Part shown: in pieces, positions 1 to 4,898 of the stretch
Numbering within the stretch: position 1 is the first letter of the stretch
Layout: each line of letters starts with the position of its first letter
Assembly: GCA_019454705.1 (NCBI GenBank)
Contig: JACFNS010000131.1
Location: 1 to 7,026 of the forward strand
Source: Taibaiella sp.
GTDB taxonomy: Bacteria; Bacteroidota; Bacteroidia; Chitinophagales; Chitinophagaceae
Direction of reading: 5' to 3'
Length of the DNA stretch: 7,026 nt
Notes under the pieces: model-generated
Databases searched by the model: none
What the model was told of the DNA's origin: nothing
What the model saw: only the letters and a program-made list of their open reading frames with translations
Position numbers and translations under genes: made by a program

Positions 1-23
1 ATCGGGTATCAACTCTGCCTGTT

Positions 24-404
24 ATGTTTAAGAAACTGTTTGCCATAATCGTATTCTCCGCTGTGCTGATGCAGACCTTCAGCACGGTGATGATAATGGC
101 GGCGTTTTATGCCAACAGGGATTATATAGCCGCCAATCTGTGCGAAAACAGGGACAAACCCAAAATGCAATGTAACGGTAAGTGCAGCCTGAACAAACAA
201 CTGGCCAAAGAGGCCGAACACCAGGCGCCCGTACCGCAAAACGTACATAAAGAAGAACTGGTACTGTACTACGAGGGCAGTACGTTCGCTATCAGCTACG
301 GGTTACAACGCTCAGAAGAGGGTAAGCAATTCCAGGCGTACAACGAGCTGAATACAATTGACTTGCCCGGCACCATTTTTCACCCGCCCGATTATATTGT
401 TTAA
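24..404 (+). CDS. Small membrane-anchored protein with CNGKC motif, possible metal-locus accessory
   Basis: This 126-residue protein has one N-terminal hydrophobic segment (about residues 4-30), which serves as a signal anchor or uncleaved signal peptide. A short conserved-looking region follows: NRDYIAANLC, then KPKMQCNGKC, with cysteines at 40, 50 and 54 and Met48 beside them. The rest is polar and ends in a FHPPDYIV tail. From memory, small proteins with this Cys/GKC pattern and a terminal FHPP are frequent in Bacteroidota next to TonB-dependent receptors and metal genes. The three Cys could bind a metal, but no enzyme domain is visible. The ATG at 24 is chosen because the hydrophobic segment begins right after it. 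The frame stays open to the window edge upstream, so a longer protein cannot be excluded. The gene is followed 137 bases later by a YtkA-like lipoprotein on the same strand. The gene is likely real; its function is not known. Confidence 0.75.
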   Translation: MFKKLFAIIVFSAVLMQTFSTVMIMAAFYANRDYIAANLCENRDKPKMQCNGKCSLNKQLAKEAEHQAPVPQNVHKEELVLYYEGSTFAISYGLQRSEEGKQFQAYNELNTIDLPGTIFHPPDYIV

Positions 405-474
405 GTAGTTGGGATAATATTACCTGGTAACGGACTGCATCCTGCGAGATGTATATGCTGCTGCGTATGTATAT

Positions 475-508
475 GCCTGCACACTGCTGCTATGCAGGCC
501 ATGCCTGC
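475..508 (+). promoter_or_regulatory. Overlapping alternative hairpins in the leader of the YtkA-like lipoprotein
   Basis: Three segments can pair in two exclusive ways. GCCTGCA (475-481) pairs with TGCAGGC (493-499) across an 11-base loop. Alternatively GCAGGC (494-499) pairs with GCCTGC (503-508) across a CAT loop. The second hairpin is followed by a T-rich stretch (511-530), so the arrangement resembles a weak attenuator between the two plus-strand genes. GTATATGC is also directly repeated at 451-458 and 469-476. The pairing is read directly from the sequence; a regulatory role is inference. Confidence 0.3.
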
Positions 509-541
509 GGATTTTCCTTTATTATTTTAAAAACAATTTTT

Positions 542-1390
542 ATGACTATTAATAAGTTTTCATACAGCTTATTGCTGGCTGCATTATTCACTGTAGTGGC
601 TATAGGCTGCAAAAAGAAAGAGAATATTATTCCTGATACGAATACACCTGTAGCACCTGCTTCGCCTACCGATGGCTATACGAAACTGGGCAACGCCTAC
701 GCAACGGGTGCGGGTGTAATGGTGGAGGTATATGGCAAAGAGTCCGCCTTTACCGGATACAACAAAATATACATAGCGCTGCGCGACAGTGTAAGCAACG
801 ATTTTATAGAAAGCGCGGAAGTGAAGCTGGCACCAAAAATGCAGATGGCCACTATGAGCCACGCCGCTCCTTTTGAAAATCCTGCTAGCACTACGGCGGT
901 GAATAAACTGTTCCCCGCTACGGTAAGTTTTATCATGTCTTCATCTACAGGTACGTGGACGCTGGGTGTGCAGGTACAAAACTATACCAATAACAAAACC
1001 GGCACGGCCGATGTGGTGATAGATGTAAAAGACCCTACGCCGATGAAGATGTTTTCGTTTGTATCGCCGGTAGATTCAGGTAAATATTTTATAGGGTTTA
1101 TTCCGCCCGCTAACCCCACAACGGGGCTGAATGATTTTGAATTTGTGGTGTATAAGAAGGCCTCTATGATGATGTTTCCGCCGGATAGTAGCATGACGGT
1201 GACATTTGAACCGGAGATGCCTACTATGAACCACGGTTCGCCCAATAACGTGCAGCCTGTGCATGTGGGCAAGGGGCATTATAAAGGCAAAGTAAACTTT
1301 ACCATGCCGGGGTTGTGGCGCATGCATATGGAATTTAAATCGGGCAACACGGTAGTGGATGCAACGCATTATTTTGATTTTACGCTGTAA
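542..1390 (+). CDS. Met/His-rich lipoprotein with YtkA/FixH-like domains
   Basis: The predicted protein has 282 residues. I start it at ATG 542 rather than the in-frame ATG 449, because residues 1-23 from 542 form a typical lipoprotein signal ending in VAIGC (lipid-modified Cys23) followed by KKK. The extra 31 residues from 449 would bury that signal and are encoded by the hairpin-containing leader. After a Pro/Thr-rich linker (24-45) come two beta-rich regions, about 55-162 and 168-282. The second fits the YtkA-like pattern, with MPTMNHG (226-232) followed by GHYKGKVNFTMPGLWRMHM (245-263). The first has a parallel MQMATMSH cluster (100-107). Met and His clusters of this kind are typical of periplasmic copper-binding proteins, so a role in copper handling at the outer or inner membrane is plausible. 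It follows the small CNGKC protein and ends at a strong terminator. The fold call is moderate; the ligand is inference. Confidence 0.8.
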   Translation: MTINKFSYSLLLAALFTVVAIGCKKKENIIPDTNTPVAPASPTDGYTKLGNAYATGAGVMVEVYGKESAFTGYNKIYIALRDSVSNDFIESAEVKLAPKMQMATMSHAAPFENPASTTAVNKLFPATVSFIMSSSTGTWTLGVQVQNYTNNKTGTADVVIDVKDPTPMKMFSFVSPVDSGKYFIGFIPPANPTTGLNDFEFVVYKKASMMMFPPDSSMTVTFEPEMPTMNHGSPNNVQPVHVGKGHYKGKVNFTMPGLWRMHMEFKSGNTVVDATHYFDFTL

Positions 1391-1397
1391 AGGCAAG

Positions 1398-1428
1398 ACG
1401 GGGTTGTTTTCAACCCCGTTGTTTTTTT
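1398..1428 (+). terminator. Intrinsic terminator of the YtkA-like lipoprotein gene
   Basis: A perfect 9-bp stem, ACGGGGTTG (1398-1406) with CAACCCCGT (1411-1419), encloses a TTTT loop. A run of seven T follows at 1422-1428. It lies 8 bases after the stop codon of the lipoprotein gene, the usual position for a rho-independent terminator. Confidence 0.92.
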
Positions 1429-1458
1429 ATCGACATAGTCATATTCGAAACAATACAT

Positions 1459-1502
1459 AAAAAACGTCCCTCCCCGGGAACGGGGAAGGACTCTCTTTTT
1501 TT
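1459..1502. terminator. Bidirectional intrinsic terminator between converging genes
   Basis: GTCC-C-TCCCCG (1466-1476) pairs with CGGGGA-A-GGAC (1481-1491) around a GGAA loop, with one C.A mismatch. Seven T follow on the plus side (1496-1502). Six A precede the stem (1459-1464), giving a T run for minus-strand transcripts. It can back up the terminator at 1398-1428 and stop the minus-strand T9SS transcript, whose last stop codon is at 1528. Confidence 0.85.
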
Positions 1503-1527
1503 CAGCAAATCAGTGAAAGGGGGGGAG

Positions 1528-2031
1528 TCAGTTTTGCTTGCAGATTTTGAAAGATGCATGAGCGTTGCCACCCTGCTGCTGTGCCTGCACTTGCATTATA
1601 TAGTTGCCAGGACTAAGTTCGCTAATGCTGATGCTTTGCTTTTCCTGCCCTGTTTGCAGTTGCGCTTCTGCTGTGTATATAGTTCTGCCTGTGATGTCGG
1701 ACAACGTGTATAACAATGTGGTACCCGCTGCCAGTGCCGGTTGCAATATCAATACATCTTTGGCGGGATTTGGGTACACCTGTACATCGGCAGCAAAAGC
1801 GTTGACACTGCCTACGCTGACGCCGGGCGGCATGGGTTGCAACAGGCCCTGAGTAACCACTACCGATGGCGTGCTGACGGTATGCACTACCAGCTCGCCT
1901 ACCGACCACTCGTAGGTATTGCCGCCCACCGCTGCCGAACCACCTGTACTGTTGTGTACAGCCGGCTGCGCATGCACAGCCTGTACACATATAGCCAATG
2001 CCGCGGTAATTATCGTGATGAAATGTTTCAT
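1528..2031 (-). CDS. Small secreted protein with T9SS type A C-terminal sorting domain
   Basis: The protein has 167 residues. ATG 2031 is chosen because it opens a clear signal peptide (residues 1-21, MKHFITIITAALA... ending VHA before QPAV) and is preceded by AGGA at 2040-2037, a good ribosome site 5 bases away. The open frame further upstream only runs into the preceding gene. Residues 28-66 (GGSAAVGGNTYEWSVGEL ... VVTQGLLQP) match a segment often found in Bacteroidota surface proteins just before the sorting domain. Residues 83-167 form the sorting domain: YPNP at 86-89, SDITGR at 111-116, ISELSPGNYIMQV at 136-148 and FKICKQN at the end. The protein should be exported by Sec, then moved across the outer membrane by T9SS and probably attached to the surface. 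It carries almost no other cargo, which is unusual. It is the second gene of a unit with the 277-residue secreted protein, 20 bases downstream of it. Confidence 0.9.
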   Translation of the reverse strand: MKHFITIITAALAICVQAVHAQPAVHNSTGGSAAVGGNTYEWSVGELVVHTVSTPSVVVTQGLLQPMPPGVSVGSVNAFAADVQVYPNPAKDVLILQPALAAGTTLLYTLSDITGRTIYTAEAQLQTGQEKQSISISELSPGNYIMQVQAQQQGGNAHASFKICKQN

Positions 2032-2051
2032 AATCTTCCTTTTTGTGTTAA

Positions 2052-2885
2052 TTAATTGTATTCTTTTACCAGCACATTGTTGACACCAGCGCTGTTGAAG
2101 CAGCCGGAATCCCATGATGCGTTGGTAGCTGTACCGGTACCACCAGCACCCCTTGCCCACAGGCTAACTGTATGCACGCCGGCGGGCAGGTTCTCGAATA
2201 TGCCTACTAGTGTTACGGGTGTCATACTTCCGGGGTTACGCAATAACACTGATGATACGCCAATGGTCGTGGCAGTATTATCAACCCGTAGCTCAAACAC
2301 TACTCCTGCAGCCGTTCCGAACGAGGCAACGTTCAATACGGTTTGTACCGCCAGCTCTACCAGTGTGTTGTCGTCGTGTTTGGTAAAAGTGCCCATGTCA
2401 TCAATTTTTGTCAGGGTACTGGTAACCGCGTTGAGGAACTGGCAACCCGCCGGCTGGAAAGCAGACACCCTGGTGCCTGAGCCGGAGTACATAGCATAAG
2501 GCACACTGAGCAACTGTGACGTGCCGAGGTCGGTATAGCTGGCGCCACCTGCCGGATCCATTTCCACTTGCAGGTATTTATCGCCCGTGCCCCAGTTTAC
2601 ATCGCCCATTGCACCACTTACAACGGAGCCACCGCCAACAGCTACGCTATACAGCCCGTATGCGTTGGTGTTGACTGCATGTGTTTCCTGGTACACTACC
2701 GTGCCTGCTGCATTAAGGTCGCGTATGGATAGGCGCAGTCCCAACGCCTGGCTGGCCAGTGGCTGGCCAGATGCATTGCGGGCAACACCCTGGTAATTAA
2801 ACTTAGCCGGCGCTTGTGCCCCTGCCTGTATATAGCTGAATAGTGTGCAGTATATCGCAACTGCAGCGATTAATAACCTTTTCAT
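2052..2885 (-). CDS. Secreted beta-rich surface protein with conserved Bacteroidota N-terminal domain
   Basis: The protein has 277 residues and a signal peptide (about 1-23, ending AGA before QAPA). Residues 27-133 are a domain recurrent in secreted Bacteroidota proteins: FNYQGVARNASGQPL, LRLSIRD, VVYQETHAVNTNAYGLYSVAVGGG, VNWGTGDKYLQVEMD and finally LLSVPYAMY. That domain often precedes collagen-like, tail-fibre-like or other beta-rich modules. Residues 146-277 are a beta-rich region (MGTFTKHDDNTLVELAVQT, VVFELRVDN, LPAGVHTVSLWARG) that reads like a jelly-roll or C1q/fibre-knob-like module, with Cys148 and Cys262 able to form a disulfide. No catalytic motif is seen, and there is no T9SS sorting domain of its own, although the next gene has one. 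The role is probably at the cell surface or outside the cell. A TAGATTTG -7 element lies upstream. The fold of the C-terminal part is inference. Confidence 0.85.
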   Translation of the reverse strand: MKRLLIAAVAIYCTLFSYIQAGAQAPAKFNYQGVARNASGQPLASQALGLRLSIRDLNAAGTVVYQETHAVNTNAYGLYSVAVGGGSVVSGAMGDVNWGTGDKYLQVEMDPAGGASYTDLGTSQLLSVPYAMYSGSGTRVSAFQPAGCQFLNAVTSTLTKIDDMGTFTKHDDNTLVELAVQTVLNVASFGTAAGVVFELRVDNTATTIGVSSVLLRNPGSMTPVTLVGIFENLPAGVHTVSLWARGAGGTGTATNASWDSGCFNSAGVNNVLVKEYN

Positions 2886-2917
2886 ACTTCACATAATTTT
2901 GACGTTAAATAATACTG

Positions 2918-2925
2918 CAAATCTA
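2918..2925 (-). promoter_or_regulatory. Bacteroidota -7 element of the secreted-protein unit
   Basis: On the minus strand the bases read TAGATTTG, a full match to the Bacteroidota -7 consensus TAnnTTTG, 32 bases before the ATG at 2885. No TTG is found at the expected distance for a -33 element. That space is instead occupied by the inverted repeats at 2932-2948 and 2950-2961. Confidence 0.6.
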
Positions 2926-2931
2926 TCAGCT

Positions 2932-2961
2932 ATCACAACCATTGTGATGCGTAGAACTACG
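2932..2961. promoter_or_regulatory. Two adjacent inverted repeats upstream of the minus-strand -7 element
   Basis: ATCACAA-CCA-TTGTGAT (2932-2948) is a perfect dyad with 7-bp arms. One base further on, CGTAG-AA-CTACG (2950-2961) is another perfect dyad with 5-bp arms. Both lie in the region between about 7 and 36 bases upstream of the TAGATTTG element, where a regulator would replace or block the -33 contact. The repeats are seen directly; operator function is inference. Confidence 0.45.
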
Positions 2962-3043
2962 TGTTTTTGCAGGTGGCGATACTGATTTTGGTCAGATATT
3001 TCCAATGTTCAGGATGTTAAAGAAGTGGTAACATAGCATCCCG

Positions 3044-3057
3044 ATGATTTACGTCAT
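3044..3057. promoter_or_regulatory. ATGA-N6-TCAT dyad, candidate Crp/Fnr-type operator
   Basis: ATGATTTACGTCAT has ATGA and TCAT half sites separated by six bases. It matches the stronger dyad at 4201-4214 in 10 of 14 positions. Its centre (3050.5) lies 29.5 bp before the first base of the TAGCTTTG element at 3080, close to -41.5 from a typical start site. That position suits class II activation by a Crp/Fnr-family dimer. Confidence 0.5.
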
Positions 3058-3079
3058 TATCATCACAAATGGTAACGGG

Positions 3080-3087
3080 TAGCTTTG
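3080..3087 (+). promoter_or_regulatory. -7 element of the His-rich lipoprotein gene
   Basis: TAGCTTTG fits TAnnTTTG exactly and lies 18 bases before ATG 3106. No recognisable TTG -33 element is found upstream, as expected of a promoter that needs an activator. The element also overlaps the in-frame TTG at 3085, which argues against translation starting there. Confidence 0.6.
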
Positions 3088-3105
3088 TACATTATCTATA
3101 GTGTT

Positions 3106-3558
3106 ATGAAAAGTATGTACATTCTCTTGCTGCCGGCCTTGTTTTTTATCAGTTGCGCTGATAATACCGACGAACAACCCGCTGCTGCAACTGCTGTTGA
3201 AGAACAACATGAACACAGTCATGAACAGGAGGGAATAGAACTGAACAACGGGCAGAAGTGGAAGGTAGATGAAAATATGATGGTGTACTTGGTGCAAATG
3301 GAAAAGGATATAACCGGCTTTAGCGGCACCACAATGGCAGAATATAAGCAGCTTGCATCAGGTCTGGAACAAAATATAGAATTATTGACATCGAATTGTA
3401 CGATGGAGGGCCAGGCGCATGATGAACTGCATAAATGGTTGCTGCCGTTTATGGAATTATCAGAGCAATTTTCAGCATCGGCTACGGAGCCGGATGCGGA
3501 AAAATATTACGGGCAGATAAAAACTTCCATGGAGGATTTTCACCGTTATTTTGAATAG
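3106..3558 (+). CDS. Small His-rich lipoprotein, function unknown
   Basis: The protein has 150 residues. ATG 3106 is chosen over the in-frame TTG 3085 because the TTG lies inside the predicted -7 element. From 3106 the lipoprotein signal is short and clean, ending FFISC with Cys17. A polar linker follows with a His/Glu cluster, EEQHEHSHEQEG (32-43). The body (about 46-150) is predicted to be mainly helical and begins LNNGQKWKVDENMM (46-59). A notable motif, SNCTMEGQAHDELHKWLLP (96-114), places Cys98, Met100, His105 and His109 where they could bind a metal or haem. I recall similar Bacteroidota proteins of unknown function with the NGxKWK opening and the CTM..H...H motif. Transcription probably depends on the dyad at 3044-3057. 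It converges with the cupin gene, 33 bases apart. The gene is sure; a metal-binding role is inference. Confidence 0.85.
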   Translation: MKSMYILLLPALFFISCADNTDEQPAAATAVEEQHEHSHEQEGIELNNGQKWKVDENMMVYLVQMEKDITGFSGTTMAEYKQLASGLEQNIELLTSNCTMEGQAHDELHKWLLPFMELSEQFSASATEPDAEKYYGQIKTSMEDFHRYFE

Positions 3559-3591
3559 GTATAAGTCCATAGCTGTGAGAAGTACAGCAGC

Positions 3592-4131
3592 TTAATATTT
3601 TACATAAGGCTTTGAACTGATTTTTATTTGCCCAGTTGCCTTACCGAGCACAGCTACAACAGGAAAAATATAACGTTGAACGAATACAGGGACATCAGCC
3701 AGGCTGTACTCACCTCTTAATTTTGTAATTACATAAGAACCATCAAAAGGTGATGGCCCGGCGGCACCTTTCCGGTTGCACGAAGCAAATATTTCGCGCA
3801 GCATCCATTCAAAATTGAGAGCTGGTTGTATGGTAGCTGTAAATTTAATTGGTTTCCCGTCCGCGCTCCAATAGTCGTGTACAGTACCGGCGGGTATTTC
3901 CAGTTGTTGTCCTGCGGAAAGTTCTATTTTTTCTTTGCCCAGCAATACACCCACACGCCCTTCCTGTACAGAGTATGTCTCTACCTGGCGGTGGTGTATA
4001 TGAGGCCCGGGGCCTTTGCCGCCTTCTTTCAGTTCTACCAGTATTTCTACATATTCACCATTGGTCTCGTTAGTAGACTTAAGAAAGGTGACCACCTCTC
4101 CTGTTGCTTCTACCTGTATAGTGTTTTGCAT
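3592..4131 (-). CDS. Cupin domain protein
   Basis: The protein has 179 residues and a single cupin fold at about 10-105. Motif 1 is seen as GPHIHHRQVETYSVQEG (42-58), with metal-ligand candidates His44, His46 and Glu51. Motif 2 is GQQLEIPAGTVHDYW (74-88), with His85. All four usual cupin metal ligands are therefore present. The C-terminal part (106-179) includes WMLREIFAS and a hydrophobic VPVFVQRYIFPVVAVLG stretch (147-163), which may pack against the fold or touch the membrane. There is no signal peptide, so the protein is likely cytoplasmic. Single-domain cupins range from dioxygenases and isomerases to simple small-molecule binders, and the sequence does not decide between them. It is transcribed divergently from the fasciclin gene, sharing a 135-base region with the strong dyad at 4197-4218. 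An AT-rich TAATTTTT (4149 to 4142, minus strand) is a poor -7 candidate. Confidence 0.9.
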   Translation of the reverse strand: MQNTIQVEATGEVVTFLKSTNETNGEYVEILVELKEGGKGPGPHIHHRQVETYSVQEGRVGVLLGKEKIELSAGQQLEIPAGTVHDYWSADGKPIKFTATIQPALNFEWMLREIFASCNRKGAAGPSPFDGSYVITKLRGEYSLADVPVFVQRYIFPVVAVLGKATGQIKISSKPYVKY

Positions 4132-4196
4132 GCAACAAAATAAAAATTATGCGTATCAGATACAACCCTTAGCGGCATAAAAGACATTTTTATCCG

Positions 4197-4218
4197 AAAT
4201 ATGACCAAGGTCATATTT
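4197..4218. promoter_or_regulatory. Perfect 22-bp palindrome with ATGACC-AA-GGTCAT core, candidate Crp/Fnr-type operator
   Basis: AAATATGACC (4197-4206) and GGTCATATTT (4209-4218) are perfect inverted arms around AA. TGACC-N2-GGTCA is the general form of sites bound by some Crp/Fnr-family regulators (HcpR/Dnr-like). The centre (4207.5) is 29.5 bp before the -7-like TAGTTTTA at 4237, the same spacing as at the lipoprotein promoter near 3080. The site also lies in the divergent region of the cupin gene and could act on both. The regulator's identity is inference. Confidence 0.75.
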
Positions 4219-4227
4219 TATGAATGG

Positions 4228-4254
4228 TTGTGTGAATAGTTTTATGTCACACAA
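4228..4254. promoter_or_regulatory. Inverted repeat spanning the fasciclin -7 element
   Basis: TTGTGTGA (4228-4235) and TCACACAA (4247-4254) are perfect 8-bp arms with an 11-base spacer. The spacer contains TAGTTTTA (4237-4244), a near match to the -7 consensus. A protein bound here would cover the -7 element and the start site, so repression is the natural reading. This is inference from position only. Confidence 0.5.
4237..4244 (+). promoter_or_regulatory. -7-like element of the fasciclin gene
   Basis: TAGTTTTA matches TAnnTTTG except at the last base and lies 22 bases before ATG 4267. It lacks a visible -33 TTG, consistent with dependence on the upstream palindrome. Confidence 0.5.
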
Positions 4255-4266
4255 AACAGACATTAT

Positions 4267-4827
4267 ATGAAAAAGCTATTGTTATTGCCCGTAGTGCTGA
4301 TAGCCCTGCTGGTACAATCTTGTGGTGGCGCTGCAGAGGGTGGCACGGCAACCGCAAGCTCAAATGAATCCTCCGCTGCATCCGCACAACCTCCATCATC
4401 CGGCGATGACCCTTCTCAACAGGACGTAGTGGATGTAGCTGTAGGCAGCAAGGACCACAGCACGCTGGTAGCGGCAGTACAGGCTGCGGAACTGGTAGAA
4501 CCTTTGAAGAAATCAGGGCCTTTTACAGTGTTTGCACCTACGAATGCAGCTTTTGACAAACTGCCCGCCGGTACTGTAGATGACCTGCTGAAGCCCGCAA
4601 ATAAAGAAAAACTGGCTGATATACTGGAGTACCATGTATCGGTAGGCGTGTTTACAGAAGATATGTTGCGCGATGGCCAGAAAATAGGGCAGGTTAATTC
4701 GCAGAATATAACGGTGGCTAAGGAAGGGAATGCTATTAAGATAAACGGTAAGGCTAATGTGGTGGGTACGGTGCGTGCGTCCAACGGTATTATCTATGTG
4801 ATAGATGAGGTGTTATTGCCTGAGTAA
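4267..4827 (+). CDS. Fasciclin (FAS1) domain lipoprotein
   Basis: The protein has 186 residues. Its lipoprotein signal ends LVQSC (Cys19). A low-complexity linker rich in Ser, Ala, Gly and Thr (20-52) is followed by one complete FAS1 domain (about 53-185). The H1 region is seen as GPFTVFAPTNAAFDKLPAGTVDDLL (84-108), the central YHV as ILEYHVSVG (119-127), and the end as NGIIYVIDEVLLP (173-185). FAS1 domains act in adhesion and extracellular binding. In bacteria, single-domain lipoproteins or secreted forms are common and mostly of unknown role. The long linker suggests the domain is held away from the membrane. ATG 4267 is the only sensible start, since the signal begins at once. The gene is monocistronic, with two operator-like repeats upstream and a terminator downstream. 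Confidence 0.95.
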   Translation: MKKLLLLPVVLIALLVQSCGGAAEGGTATASSNESSAASAQPPSSGDDPSQQDVVDVAVGSKDHSTLVAAVQAAELVEPLKKSGPFTVFAPTNAAFDKLPAGTVDDLLKPANKEKLADILEYHVSVGVFTEDMLRDGQKIGQVNSQNITVAKEGNAIKINGKANVVGTVRASNGIIYVIDEVLLPE

Positions 4828-4860
4828 AGATTTGCTTTATAATTGTCCTATGCCCGGGAG

Positions 4861-4889
4861 GCCGCTGCTTTTGCAGCGGCTTATTTTAT
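4861..4889 (+). terminator. Intrinsic terminator of the fasciclin gene
   Basis: GCCGCTGC (4861-4868) pairs perfectly with GCAGCGGC (4873-4880) around a TTTT loop, followed by TTATTTTAT. It lies 33 bases after the stop. The minus-strand side lacks a T run, so it is not a good terminator for the toxin gene that ends at 4899. Confidence 0.9.
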
Positions 4890-4898
4890 GGATAGAGT

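Noticed and set aside
1..31. Possible end of an upstream gene in frame 2 (...SGINSACYV, stop at 29-31)
   Set aside because: Only nine codons are visible, without a recognisable motif; an upstream gene such as a TonB-dependent receptor cannot be supported from this.
1076..1396. Minus-strand open frame of 106 residues opposite the YtkA-like lipoprotein gene
   Set aside because: It is rich in His and Arg as expected of an antisense shadow, overlaps a good coding gene and has no signal or domain.
2032..2160. N-terminal extension of the T9SS sorting-domain protein up to 2160
   Set aside because: It overlaps the well-supported 277-residue gene, is rich in Trp, Arg and Cys without family likeness, and the signal peptide and ribosome site fix the start at 2031.
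2932..2948. Reading ATCACAA-N3-TTGTGAT as a classical Crp site
   Set aside because: The half sites are in the opposite order to TGTGA-N6-TCACA, so it is not a standard Crp operator; kept only as an unassigned dyad.
3571..3588. Hairpin GCTGT...ACAGC between the converging lipoprotein and cupin genes
   Set aside because: The stem is only five base pairs and no T run follows on either strand, so a terminator call is not supported.
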